38,491 bases of DNA from positions 1 through 38,491 of the forward strand of contig CALJVC010000089.1 of assembly GCA_937974845.1 (NCBI GenBank), read 5' to 3'. Made by a program: the position numbers and the translations under genes. The DNA is from an uncultured Pseudogracilibacillus sp. GTDB lineage: Bacteria > Bacillota > Bacilli > Bacillales > Amphibacillaceae. Below, one piece after another: positions 7,908 through 15,298 of the stretch. The stretch's first letter is position 1. Each line of letters starts with the position of its first letter. The notes under the pieces are model-generated. The model did not search any database and had not been told where the DNA came from. It worked only from the letters and a program-made list of their open reading frames with translations.

Positions 7908-8897
7908 ATGACGAAGGAATTATATGATATTACGGTAATCGGGGCAGGTCCCGCAGGTTTATTTACTGCTTTTTATGGCGGAATGAGACAAGCTAAAGTG
8001 AAGTTAATCGAGAGCTTACCTCATACCGGTGGGCAACTCACTGCTCTTTATCCTGAAAAATATATTTATGATGTCGCTGGTTTTCCGAAGATTCGTGCCC
8101 AGGAATTAGTCGATAATTTAGAAGAACAATTAAAGCTTTTCGAAGATACGACGACGATTGCTTTAGATGAAACAATTGAAACGGTTGAAAAATTAGAGGA
8201 CGGCACCTTTAAATTAACAAGTCAAAAAGGTGTTCATTATTCTAAAGTCATTATTATTACAGCCGGTAACGGTGCCTTCGAGCCTCGAAAACTAAACATC
8301 GAAGGTTGCGAACGATTTGAACATACAAACTTACATTATTTCGTTAAAAACATGCAACAGTTCGAAGGTCAGCGTGTGGCAGTCCTGGGTGGTGGAGATT
8401 CTGCCGTTGATTGGGCTTTAATGTTAGAACCTATTGCTGAAAAGGTGACGATTATACACCGTCGCGAGCAATTTAGAGCCCATGAACATTCCATTGCTGA
8501 GTTAGAAAAATCCTCGGTCGATATTTTAACCCCCTTTGTACCGAAAGATCTCGTAGGCGATGATAAAATTGAAACCCTCGTCCTACAAGAAACCCGGGGA
8601 GACCAGGAAGTCGAGTTAGACGTCGATGCCGTAATTTGTAACTATGGCTTTATTTCAAAATTAGGCCCGATCGCTAACTGGGGCTTAGAAATCGAACGAA
8701 ACAGCATAGTAGTAAACCAAAAAATGGAGACCAATATTGAAGGTATTTATGCTGTGGGAGATATTAATACCTTTGACGGGAAGGTTAAATTAATTGCTAC
8801 AGGCTTCGGTGAAGCACCAACTGCTGTCAACAACGCAATGCAATATATCAATCCAAAGGCTCGGATCCAGCCACGACACTCGACCTCGATGTTTTAA
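7908..8897 (+). CDS. yumC: Ferredoxin/flavodoxin--NADP+ reductase (YumC type)
   Basis: 329-residue FAD flavoprotein of the thioredoxin-reductase-like FNR class, which moves electrons between NADPH and ferredoxin or flavodoxin. GGAGG lies before the ATG. The FAD dinucleotide motif VIGAGPAGLF is at about 10-19 and the NADPH motif LGGGDSAVDWAL at about 162-173. The C-terminal FAD contact is IYAVGDINTF. There is no CxxC pair, which separates it from thioredoxin reductases. It is monocistronic, ending in a strong hairpin. Its neighbours yutM and yutI are Fe-S assembly genes, so it may supply reducing power to Fe-S enzymes (inference). Confidence 0.9.
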   Translation: MTKELYDITVIGAGPAGLFTAFYGGMRQAKVKLIESLPHTGGQLTALYPEKYIYDVAGFPKIRAQELVDNLEEQLKLFEDTTTIALDETIETVEKLEDGTFKLTSQKGVHYSKVIIITAGNGAFEPRKLNIEGCERFEHTNLHYFVKNMQQFEGQRVAVLGGGDSAVDWALMLEPIAEKVTIIHRREQFRAHEHSIAELEKSSVDILTPFVPKDLVGDDKIETLVLQETRGDQEVELDVDAVICNYGFISKLGPIANWGLEIERNSIVVNQKMETNIEGIYAVGDINTFDGKVKLIATGFGEAPTAVNNAMQYINPKARIQPRHSTSMF

Positions 8898-8900
8898 CAA

Positions 8901-8930
8901 AAAAACTCCTCTTACCCAAGAGGAGTTTTT
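8901..8930. terminator. Bidirectional terminator between yumC and yutM
   Basis: A perfect 13-bp stem (AAAAACTCCTCTT 8901-8913, AAGAGGAGTTTTT 8918-8930) with an ACCC loop. Confidence 0.9.
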
Positions 8931-8947
8931 TATATAATAAAATTTAC

Positions 8948-9307
8948 CTAGCATTCACCTGGTGTGCCAACTACTTCTTTCGTTCTAAAGGAGGAACCAC
9001 AGCCACAAGAGAAGATGGCATTCGGGTTTTTAATAGAAAAGCCTCCACCCATTAAATTTTGCTTAAAATCTATTTCACTGTTTTCAATAATAGGTAAATC
9101 GGTGCGATTGATAACAACCGGAACACCGTTTATTTCATCGACAATATCTAGCTCTTCATTTATTTCGTCATCAAAACCTAACGTATAGGATAAACCACTA
9201 CAGCCTCCGCCCTTAACACCAAAACGAAGTCTTACTTTATCTGAATCGGGTTCTTCACGTAACATCTCTCTAATTCGCCGACTCGCTTGATCGGTAATCT
9301 TGATCAT
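8948..9307 (-). CDS. yutM: A-type iron-sulfur carrier (HesB/IscA/ErpA family)
   Basis: 119 residues. GGGAGG precedes the ATG. The three family cysteines that bind iron or a cluster are present: C36 in GGGCSGLSY, and C101 and C103 in FSCGCGSSF. An extra cysteine is the last residue (C119). A-type carriers take clusters from the SUF scaffold and pass them to target enzymes. The gene is divergent from yutI, another Fe-S carrier gene, with a Fur-like box in the shared region. A candidate promoter lies at 9369-9395. Confidence 0.9.
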   Translation of the reverse strand: MIKITDQASRRIREMLREEPDSDKVRLRFGVKGGGCSGLSYTLGFDDEINEELDIVDEINGVPVVINRTDLPIIENSEIDFKQNLMGGGFSIKNPNAIFSCGCGSSFRTKEVVGTPGEC

Positions 9308-9368
9308 CTTCGATAACCTCCCTAACTTCGCCTAAATTGATGAATCGATTACATCAGCGGTTATTCCT

Positions 9369-9395
9369 AGTATACCACATTTCATCCCTTGACAA
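9369..9395 (-). promoter_or_regulatory. Candidate promoter of yutM
   Basis: On the minus strand TTGTCA (9395-9390) precedes TATACT (9374-9369). The spacer is short (15 bp) but is compensated by a TGG extended -10. Confidence 0.45.
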
Positions 9396-9420
9396 AATAT
9401 GTTGCTTTCTTTTTTATCAG

Positions 9421-9437
9421 TTGAGAATCATCCTCAA
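9421..9437. promoter_or_regulatory. Fur-like operator between yutM and yutI
   Basis: TTGAGAATCATCCTCAA is an inverted repeat (TTGAG...CTCAA). It matches the 7-1-7 Fur box TGATAATnATTATCA at 11 of 14 positions by eye. It directly abuts the -35 element of the yutI promoter (9438), where a bound repressor would block polymerase. PerR or Zur share this box type, so the regulator is not certain. Confidence 0.5.
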
Positions 9438-9466
9438 TTAACTATTTCACAAAAATCTGTTATAAT
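9438..9466 (+). promoter_or_regulatory. Promoter of yutI
   Basis: TTAACT (9438-9443) and a perfect TATAAT (9461-9466) are 17 bp apart, with a TGT extended -10. The expected transcript starts near 9473, giving a leader of about 105 nt that contains an AT-rich TTACA/TGTAA inverted pair. Confidence 0.6.
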
Positions 9467-9577
9467 AAATAGTGTGAATGACTAGACTTTTTCATGCAAA
9501 TAAAGTACCTTTTAATTACACAATAATAATTGTAAACAAGCTAACTTAGTTTTATAAATAAAAAGGAGATGACGAAA

Positions 9578-9811
9578 ATGGCAGATATGAAGGAACAAGT
9601 CCAGGATGTCCTCAATAAGCTTCGTCCTTACTTGCTTCGTGACGGTGGCGATGTGCAGTTAATCGATGTAGATGAAGACGGCGTCGTTCAGTTGCGATTA
9701 ATGGGTGCTTGTGGAAACTGCCCGAGTTCCGCTATTACTTTAAAAGCTGGTATTGAGCGAGCTCTTACTACAGAAGTACCTGGAATTAAAGAAATCGAGC
9801 AAGTATTTTAA
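9578..9811 (+). CDS. yutI: NifU-like C-terminal domain Fe-S carrier (YutI)
   Basis: 77 residues. The ATG at 9578 is chosen because AAAGGAG ends 9 nt upstream; an ATG at 9569 overlaps that site. The whole protein is one NifU C-terminal (Nfu) domain: a helix, the LRDGGDVQLIDV strand, then the cluster-binding C45-G-N-C48 in LMGACGNCPSS. Nfu proteins carry [4Fe-4S] clusters to apoenzymes, usually as dimers bridging the cluster. The upstream Fur-like box suggests iron-responsive control. Confidence 0.9.
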   Translation: MADMKEQVQDVLNKLRPYLLRDGGDVQLIDVDEDGVVQLRLMGACGNCPSSAITLKAGIERALTTEVPGIKEIEQVF

Positions 9812-9858
9812 TGGTAAAGAAAAATATACAATAAGAGGTATTGCCTCAGAAGTTACTT

Positions 9859-9893
9859 AACGCATGATTCCAAATCTTTTGGTATCATGCGTT
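9859..9893 (+). terminator. Terminator of yutI
   Basis: A 14-bp stem with one mismatch (9859-9872 with 9880-9893) is followed by a run of Ts to 9897. Confidence 0.8.
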
Positions 9894-9988
9894 TTTTGTT
9901 GAACATTAAAATTTATCTAGAGACCTAAACCTTGCTAACTCCTGCCTATTCTTATGAAAGACAAAACCCTTTCATATAAAAGAGCTAA

Positions 9989-10963
9989 CTAAGCTTTTTT
10001 GGACCGTACAGGGGTTAAAGGGCCATCTTCGTAAAAGTAGGCTCGGATATTATCCAAACAAAGGGTTAACATTTTCTCCCGAGTTTCTAAAGTTGCCGAA
10101 CCGATATGGGGTGTCAGGACAACATTCGGCAAGCTTGTTAATGGATGACTTGAATCGATGGGCTCCTTTCCAAACACATCCAAGCCCGCGGCACGAATTT
10201 TTCCATGACGTAAGGCTTCAAAAAGGGCTCTCTCATCTACGACACCGCCCCGCGAGACATTAATAAAAATAGCTTCCTTTTTCATTTGTTCGAAAGCCTC
10301 TTCATTAAAAAGTTTCTCCGTCTCAGCTGTAAGAGGAACTAAGGAAACGACAAAGTCGGAGCTCTGAAGCAATTCTGAAAACGAAAGATAGCTTGCGCCT
10401 AGGCTAATTTCCGCTTCTTTATTTCGCTTCCGATTATGATAAACGATTTCCATTCCGAAGCCTCTTGCTCTTCTAGCAACTGCCCTTCCGATTCGACCCA
10501 TGCCAACGATTCCTAGTCTTTTATGATATATGTCGGTTCCCGTCTGCTCAAAAGGTGACCAAATTCCCCAGCGATCTTCATAAATACGATTAGAAGCTTC
10601 AATTAATCGGCGTGCCGTTGCCATTAAGAGGGCAAAAGTTAAATCCGCTGTTGTTTCGGTCAACACATCTGGAGTATTCGTGATTGTAATACCGAGTCGT
10701 TCAGCAGAAGCCACGTCTATATTGTCGTACCCTACTGCCATATTAGCGATAATTTTTACCCGACTAAGCTGGGATAACAAGTCATAATCAATTTTTTCTG
10801 TTAATAAACTGACAATACCATCAGCAGTTTCCGCTTCTTTTAATAAAACATCTCGAGGAACGGGGACCTTTTCCTTTGACCACATACGAATATCAAAATC
10901 CTTAGTATAAGGTTCTAATAAATATTCTGGAACTTTTCGCGTAATATAAATAGATGGTTTCAT
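9989..10963 (-). CDS. D-2-hydroxyacid dehydrogenase, glyoxylate/hydroxypyruvate reductase type
   Basis: 324 residues, usual for the D-isomer-specific 2-hydroxyacid dehydrogenases. The Rossmann motif is GIVGMGRIG (151-159). The catalytic residues are R238 (NVSRGG), E267 (FGKEPID) and H286 (TPHIGSAT). Basic residues R178, K179 and R180 after the second Rossmann strand favour NADPH over NADH (inference). The overall pattern (NMAVGYDNIDV, TNTPDVLTETTADL) fits glyoxylate or hydroxypyruvate reductases rather than lactate dehydrogenase. The gene stands alone, divergent from yutG; its substrate cannot be fixed from sequence. Confidence 0.85.
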   Translation of the reverse strand: MKPSIYITRKVPEYLLEPYTKDFDIRMWSKEKVPVPRDVLLKEAETADGIVSLLTEKIDYDLLSQLSRVKIIANMAVGYDNIDVASAERLGITITNTPDVLTETTADLTFALLMATARRLIEASNRIYEDRWGIWSPFEQTGTDIYHKRLGIVGMGRIGRAVARRARGFGMEIVYHNRKRNKEAEISLGASYLSFSELLQSSDFVVSLVPLTAETEKLFNEEAFEQMKKEAIFINVSRGGVVDERALFEALRHGKIRAAGLDVFGKEPIDSSHPLTSLPNVVLTPHIGSATLETREKMLTLCLDNIRAYFYEDGPLTPVRSKKA

Positions 10964-10996
10964 CTTGACCCACCCTTTCCCATACTTGTATATTCG

Positions 10997-11026
10997 TTTT
11001 CACTCTTTCTATACCCATGTTACACT
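10997..11026 (+). promoter_or_regulatory. Candidate promoter of yutG
   Basis: TACACT (11021-11026) is preceded by TGT (extended -10) and by TTTTCA (10997-11002) at an 18-bp spacing. Confidence 0.4.
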
Positions 11027-11071
11027 ATTATTATGACCCTTTTTTCAACATTTGGAAAGCGAGGAATGACA

Positions 11072-11599
11072 ATGGCAGAAACTCAAAGTGAATTAGAAAA
11101 AATCGCCCGCAATTGGCTTGCAGAACGGGGCGTCAAAATAGACGATATTGCAGAATTAGTGTACTACTTACAAGCCAAATATTTTGAAGAGTTAACGATG
11201 GAAGACTGTCGCTTTAACGTCGAGCGCGTCTTGAAAAAAAGAGAAGTACAACATGCGATATTAACCGGCATCCAATTAGACAAATTAGCAGAAGAAAATA
11301 AATTAGATGAACCAATTCAAGATATCATTCATCGAGATGAGAAAATGTATGGAATCGATGAGGTCATCGCCCTATCGATCGTTAACGTATACGGTTCTAT
11401 TGGCTTTACAAGCTATGGTTTTATTGATAAGCAAAAACCTGGAATATTGAAAAAACTAAATGCCCATGAAAATGGCCAAGTTCATACATTTCTCGACGAT
11501 ATCGTCGGGGCTATTGCGGCAGCAGCCTCCAGCCGGCTCGCCCACTCTTTTGCGGGAGATATTCCAGAAGTAGAGCTTGACAACGAAGATGTCTTATAA
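11072..11599 (+). CDS. yutG: YutG, phosphatidylglycerophosphatase A-like protein
   Basis: 175 residues from the ATG at 11072, which has GAGGA at good spacing; in-frame ATGs at 11033 and 11066 lack or overlap a ribosome site. The family (PgpA fold, all helical) dephosphorylates phosphatidylglycerophosphate in E. coli, but the Bacillus YutG branch is soluble and untested as far as I know. Visible family stretches are RNWLAERGVKIDDIAELVYYLQ near the N-terminus (shown here to mark the fold only), HRDEKMYGIDEVIALSIVN in the middle and FLDDIVGAIAAAASSRLAH near the C-terminus. No membrane span is evident. The gene is monocistronic between promoter and terminator. Confidence 0.78.
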   Translation: MAETQSELEKIARNWLAERGVKIDDIAELVYYLQAKYFEELTMEDCRFNVERVLKKREVQHAILTGIQLDKLAEENKLDEPIQDIIHRDEKMYGIDEVIALSIVNVYGSIGFTSYGFIDKQKPGILKKLNAHENGQVHTFLDDIVGAIAAAASSRLAHSFAGDIPEVELDNEDVL

Positions 11600-11620
11600 A
11601 CCAGTAAAAATCCGAAATAA

Positions 11621-11649
11621 AAAGACTGTGTTTTAATCACACAGTCTTT
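11621..11649. terminator. Bidirectional terminator between yutG and the SufR-like gene
   Basis: A perfect 11-bp stem (AAAGACTGTGT 11621-11631, ACACAGTCTTT 11639-11649) with a 7-nt loop; the stop codon of the convergent regulator gene overlaps the loop edge. Confidence 0.8.
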
Positions 11650-12308
11650 ACAATCGGATCGGAGGCGGAAGCATGCTCTTCTTTTTCTTTAGATATAACC
11701 CAAGAACAGTACTTCTCCCCCTTGGCTAAATTGCTCGTAATTTTTACTTCACTCTTCGGAAAGAGGTTTTGGTACATTGTTTTTTCATTATCACAAACTT
11801 GATGGAATTCTGACGCAAGATTATAAATCGGACAATTAAAAATTTTCAATTCATAATCGCCGTTAGGCAATTGGGCATAATCAATCATATAGCCTTTGTC
11901 CTCTTGGAGTTTGATTAACGTCTCTAAACGTTCGTCAAAATCATCCTCCGGTAATTGCCTAGCGAGCTCCTCTTCTTCCTGTTGCTTACGAAAACGAAGC
12001 AAATTGTCAACTACTTCTCGGCCTTCTAGCTTTTCCAAATCTTCTAACAGTTGTACGGGAAGCTGATCGTATTGGTTAGGGAAGGTATGGTGTCCCTTTT
12101 TCGTTAAAGAGTATAGATGATACGGACGACCAATTTCTTGACGTTCTTGACGCTTTTTAATAAAGCCATCCCACAACAAGGCTTGCACGTGTTTACGAAT
12201 GGCTATGTCACTAATCGTAAAATAGCCGGCGAGCTCCTTCATCGATACTTCCCCGTCTTTTTTCAAAATATACAAAATCTTCTCCTTCGTCGTCATACGC
12301 TTATCCAT
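11637..12308 (-). CDS. SufR-like Fe-S-sensing HTH transcriptional regulator
   Basis: 223 residues. AAGGAG lies 10 nt before the ATG. An N-terminal winged helix (about 5-75: TTKEKILYILKKDGEVS, TISDIAIRKHVQALLWDGFI, then the wing GRPYHLYSLTKKG) is followed by a helical linker and a sensor-like domain. Three cysteines, C159, C172 and C201, are spaced CX12C and CX28C. SufR of cyanobacteria and mycobacteria (COG2345), a [4Fe-4S] repressor of the suf operon, has CX12CX13CX14C as I recall; here the third position is Ser (S186). With suf, yutM and yutI nearby, regulation of Fe-S assembly is a reasonable inference. It lies 17 bp behind the HepT-like gene and is probably co-transcribed with it. Confidence 0.75.
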   Translation of the reverse strand: MDKRMTTKEKILYILKKDGEVSMKELAGYFTISDIAIRKHVQALLWDGFIKKRQERQEIGRPYHLYSLTKKGHHTFPNQYDQLPVQLLEDLEKLEGREVVDNLLRFRKQQEEEELARQLPEDDFDERLETLIKLQEDKGYMIDYAQLPNGDYELKIFNCPIYNLASEFHQVCDNEKTMYQNLFPKSEVKITSNLAKGEKYCSWVISKEKEEHASASDPIVKTV

Positions 12309-12325
12309 CGCTTTGTTTCTCCTTC

Positions 12326-12769
12326 CTACGGTTCATTTGAAAACGCGTTTGCGACGCCTAGCTCATTTTCTAAATAGTTACGAATATGTGTACTAAACTG
12401 TTGATATATATGAATATGATTAAATATAACATCCTGTAATTGTTCATGATCCACATGTAAATAGTTTTGTACGAGCATTTGACGGAGATCGATTAAGTCT
12501 TTATAGCTTTTTTCATCCTCGGAAGGGATTACTTTTTCATCGATTAAAATATCGATAATATCATGGTAACTTCCAGGATCTCGCATGATAAACCCATCGA
12601 TCATATTGTTTCCGACATCTAACATAGCTTCAATAATGACATGAATCCCTCGTTCTAGGGCTAACTTCTCAATCGTACTCGTAAAAGTTTTTTTATTTTC
12701 CAGTTCACTCAATAAGTCATCTATATGTGAAATTCGCTTCTCAATATCACTTCTATTTACAAAATACAC
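12326..12769 (-). CDS. yutE: YutE, DUF86/HepT-like protein
   Basis: 147 residues. GTG start with AGGAGGG upstream. It is an all-helical protein of the HepT/DUF86 (HEPN) family. HEPN toxins carry RX4-6HXY as the active site; here the matching segment is R96-QMLV-Q101-N-Y103, so the histidine is replaced by glutamine. No MNT nucleotidyltransferase antitoxin gene is adjacent. A working toxin-antitoxin pair is therefore unlikely, and the role is unknown. It sits directly upstream of the SufR-like regulator on the same strand. Confidence 0.82.
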   Translation of the reverse strand: MYFVNRSDIEKRISHIDDLLSELENKKTFTSTIEKLALERGIHVIIEAMLDVGNNMIDGFIMRDPGSYHDIIDILIDEKVIPSEDEKSYKDLIDLRQMLVQNYLHVDHEQLQDVIFNHIHIYQQFSTHIRNYLENELGVANAFSNEP

Positions 12770-12942
12770 GGCGAATCCCTCCTAATAGTATATAATAGCA
12801 TATTTCTCCTTCACTTGTTGTTTTTTGTCTATATTTATAAAGGCTCTTCACACTATTGTCATACTTTTTACAAAAGTCTCTTTAATTACTCCTTCCTACT
12901 AGTAAAAAAGAAGGAGTCAGTAACCCTTCCTATAAAACAAAT

Positions 12943-12958
12943 CCCCTGTATACAGGGG
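12943..12958. promoter_or_regulatory. Perfect 16-bp palindrome, likely operator of the amidase gene
   Basis: CCCCTGTATACAGGGG is a perfect palindrome that contains the -35 hexamer (TATACA, 12949-12954) of the amidase promoter. A dimeric repressor bound here would cover the promoter. The central CTGTATACAG recurs in the repeat array after the Enzyme I gene. The regulator is unknown. Confidence 0.6.
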
Positions 12959-12978
12959 CTAGAAGGAAATGCTATAAT
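12949..12978 (+). promoter_or_regulatory. Promoter of the amidase-signature gene
   Basis: TATACA (12949-12954) and a perfect TATAAT (12973-12978) are 18 bp apart, with TGC before the -10 as an extended -10. The start codon is 34 bp downstream. Confidence 0.6.
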
Positions 12979-13011
12979 TGAATATAGATATTGATAGAGG
13001 GGAAGGATAGT

Positions 13012-14472
13012 ATGGGTAAACAATTGTCCTTATCAAAAAAAGAACTGCTTGAGCTCGATGCGACAGCTTTAAGGGAAAAAATTGCGAAAAAAGAAGTATC
13101 GAGTGTCGAAATTACTGAAACCCTTATTGAACATATTCAACAGGTCAACGATTCCCTTAATGCTCTAGTTGAGGATCGTTTCGAACTTGCCTTAGAAGAA
13201 GCCCGGGAAAAAGATGCAAAAATCGATCAAGCAAATTTTAAAAAACAACCCCTTTATGGTGTACCAATTAGCATGAAGGAGTCCTTTCACGTTAAAGGGA
13301 TGCGAACGACCGGTAGTCTATACCATCGGAAAGATTTAATTATGAAAGAGGACGCTGATGTCGTCAAAAAGCTTAAGGAAGCAGGAGCAATTATTCTTGG
13401 AAAAACAAATACCCCTGCTCTATGTTATTGTCAAGAAACCGATAACAAACTATATGGAAGAACAAACAATGCCTGGAAACGAAATAAATCTGCCGGTGGT
13501 TCAAGCGGTGGAGAAGCTAGCCTCATTGCCGTTGGTGGGGCACCTGTTGGCCTAGGTTCTGATATCGGTGGTTCTATTCGTTTTCCTAGTCATTTTAACG
13601 GGGTCGTCGGTTTTAAGTCTGGACGGGAACAAGTCAGTCACAGAGGACATTTTCCGGAAATGCAAGCTCCCTTACAAAGAAGGATGGCTTCTTATGGGCC
13701 AATTGGAAAATCAGTCCGCGACGCTAAACTAGTATATAACATTATCGCGAAAAACAAACAGAAGGATACAAGAAGGCTTTTTGAAAGGTTTAAGGTTGAC
13801 ATTTTACCCACCGATAACGGTTTTCCATTACATCGTACGATTGCCGAGAAAATTGAGGAAATAAAGACCTTTCTTGAAACAGAATACGACACGAATTGGG
13901 CGATTCCACCCCATTTCAATGACAGCGCTTTACTATGGCAGGAAATGATGGCAATCGATAGTGGTAAACATATCCGGAAATTAGCTTTTAATAGGGATCG
14001 AGTAAACGTATATGCGGAATACACGAAGGAAAAGTTAACCCGACGGACTAAAACCCATGAGTATTTAAGTTGGGCTTTAATCGCTGCTAGTCTTTTTCCA
14101 CCGTCGGAAGAGAGGATTAAGGAAATAGAACAAATTATTCGAAACGGTGATCAGCTTTTACAGAGACATTTTAAAAATCGGCTCCTAATTATGCCGGTAT
14201 ACCACCGGACAGCTTTAAAACATGGTGATTTGTATCGGGAAATCTTCTCGATTAAGAAAACCTTCTTGCAATATATGCCTTATTCAGCCTATGCCAATGT
14301 ATGGGGACTTCCATCTTTAACGATTCCCGTCGGCTTTGATACAAAAGGACTTCCCTTCGGTATTCAGATTATAAGTATTAATGGAAATGAAGAAGCTATC
14401 TTCAAACTCGGTAGTAAATTAGAAAAAAACTTTGGAGGCTATCGAAGAAGTAAAGAATACGACTTAATTTAA
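13012..14472 (+). CDS. Amidase-signature family hydrolase
   Basis: 486 residues from the ATG at 13012, which follows GGGGAAGG at 5 nt; an upstream in-frame TTG lacks a site. The Ser-cisSer-Lys triad is complete: K89 (ISMKES), S164 (AGGSSGGEAS) and S188 (SDIGGSIRFPS), at the 75- and 24-residue spacings of GatA. It is therefore an active serine amidase. It is not GatA itself: it stands outside a gatCAB operon, and the region after the triad resembles the broad FAAH-like group. The substrate (a carboxamide or acyl-amino acid) cannot be told. A palindrome over its promoter suggests inducible expression. Confidence 0.88.
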   Translation: MGKQLSLSKKELLELDATALREKIAKKEVSSVEITETLIEHIQQVNDSLNALVEDRFELALEEAREKDAKIDQANFKKQPLYGVPISMKESFHVKGMRTTGSLYHRKDLIMKEDADVVKKLKEAGAIILGKTNTPALCYCQETDNKLYGRTNNAWKRNKSAGGSSGGEASLIAVGGAPVGLGSDIGGSIRFPSHFNGVVGFKSGREQVSHRGHFPEMQAPLQRRMASYGPIGKSVRDAKLVYNIIAKNKQKDTRRLFERFKVDILPTDNGFPLHRTIAEKIEEIKTFLETEYDTNWAIPPHFNDSALLWQEMMAIDSGKHIRKLAFNRDRVNVYAEYTKEKLTRRTKTHEYLSWALIAASLFPPSEERIKEIEQIIRNGDQLLQRHFKNRLLIMPVYHRTALKHGDLYREIFSIKKTFLQYMPYSAYANVWGLPSLTIPVGFDTKGLPFGIQIISINGNEEAIFKLGSKLEKNFGGYRRSKEYDLI

Positions 14473-14544
14473 AACCTCTCTCTTTACCTTCTACTGAATC
14501 GTATGTTCCTAAAGAGGACATAGTATATGTAGGAGGTTTTTTAT

Positions 14545-14790
14545 ATGAATAAAAAGAAACAAGAAAAGGAAAGACAAACGAGTGAAGTCGAGCAAGTAGA
14601 ATTAGTTCCAGAAGAGTTTCCTGAGGGACCCTTTGGTTCAGCTATCAATAAAGATGAAAAAGTCACGGGAAAATCGACGCCTTGGAAAAAAGGACAACGT
14701 CGCTCTAGTGCCTTTATCTATGCCGATAAGGAGCAACACGACGAACTGCAGAGACAATTTCCAGGCTCCCATCCCCCTCATGATGAGTAA
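14545..14790 (+). CDS. Small hydrophilic cytosolic protein, unknown function
   Basis: 81 residues, AGGAGG site 7 nt before the ATG. It has no membrane segment. The N-terminus is Lys/Glu-rich and probably disordered; the C-terminal half has a conserved-looking stretch (EGPFGSAINKDEKVTGKSTP, then SAFIYADKEQHDELQRQFPG). I recall similar short cytosolic proteins across Bacillaceae but know no function. The ribosome site could pair with AAAACCTC at 14471-14478, right after the amidase stop codon, so translation may be coupled to upstream RNA structure. Confidence 0.72.
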   Translation: MNKKKQEKERQTSEVEQVELVPEEFPEGPFGSAINKDEKVTGKSTPWKKGQRRSSAFIYADKEQHDELQRQFPGSHPPHDE

Positions 14791-14802
14791 CATAACGAAC
14801 AT

Positions 14803-14851
14803 AAGCCAGCAGGTCATAGAAGTAATTAATTAAAAATGAACCTACTGGCTT
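14803..14851 (+). terminator. Terminator after the small hydrophilic gene
   Basis: A 12-bp stem with one mismatch (14803-14814 with 14840-14851) and a 25-nt AT-rich loop, followed by Ts (to 14854). The convergent yutD ends just beyond. Confidence 0.65.
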
Positions 14852-14872
14852 TTTCTATTCATGTAGGACGCC

Positions 14873-15145
14873 TTAATCCACTTTTTGTAAAATGAAATAA
14901 GGACAACCGAAATTACAATATTCATATAAGTAGTCTTCAACATAATCGATTCGGGTATCGTAGTTAGCTTTCTTTTGGTGAGGATGGTAAAAACCCTTCA
15001 TACGCAATTGATCGTATCCCCAATCACCAACGATAAAATCGTACTTCCCTAGTACTTCTGCATAACGTTTTGCGACGACTTCTTCTTGGAAGGCATCGCG
15101 AAAATTTTCAATCAATTTGTACTTTCTACCATTTAAGACAATCAT
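14873..15145 (-). CDS. yutD: YutD family protein
   Basis: 90 residues; GAGGTGG precedes the ATG at 15145. It is a small soluble protein of the YutD (DUF1027) family, with the segments MIVLNGRKYKLIENFRDAF, VGDWGYDQLRMKGFY and CNFGCPYFILQ. Two cysteines four residues apart (CNFGC) lie at the C-terminus. The function is unknown. In B. subtilis yutD lies near lipA (yutB) and lytH; here it is directly followed by divergent lytH with no lipA or yutC between. Confidence 0.85.
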   Translation of the reverse strand: MIVLNGRKYKLIENFRDAFQEEVVAKRYAEVLGKYDFIVGDWGYDQLRMKGFYHPHQKKANYDTRIDYVEDYLYEYCNFGCPYFILQKVD

Positions 15146-15298
15146 GAAACCACCTCATTTACACTCCCTATATCAGTTTACCATATTAAGTATACGAATA
15201 GCACGTATGTTATGCCTTCTACACAACATACTAATACCAGCGACGACAACTACCGTCAAAAACGACAGAAATAAGGGATGAAAGGATTGAAGTTCGTA

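Noticed and set aside
12326..12769. HepT-MNT toxin-antitoxin module
   Set aside because: No nucleotidyltransferase antitoxin neighbour and the active-site histidine is missing.
12888..12917. ACTCCTTC/GAAGGAGT hairpin as a terminator
   Set aside because: It lies between two divergent genes where no transcript should end, and it has no adjacent T tract; left unassigned.
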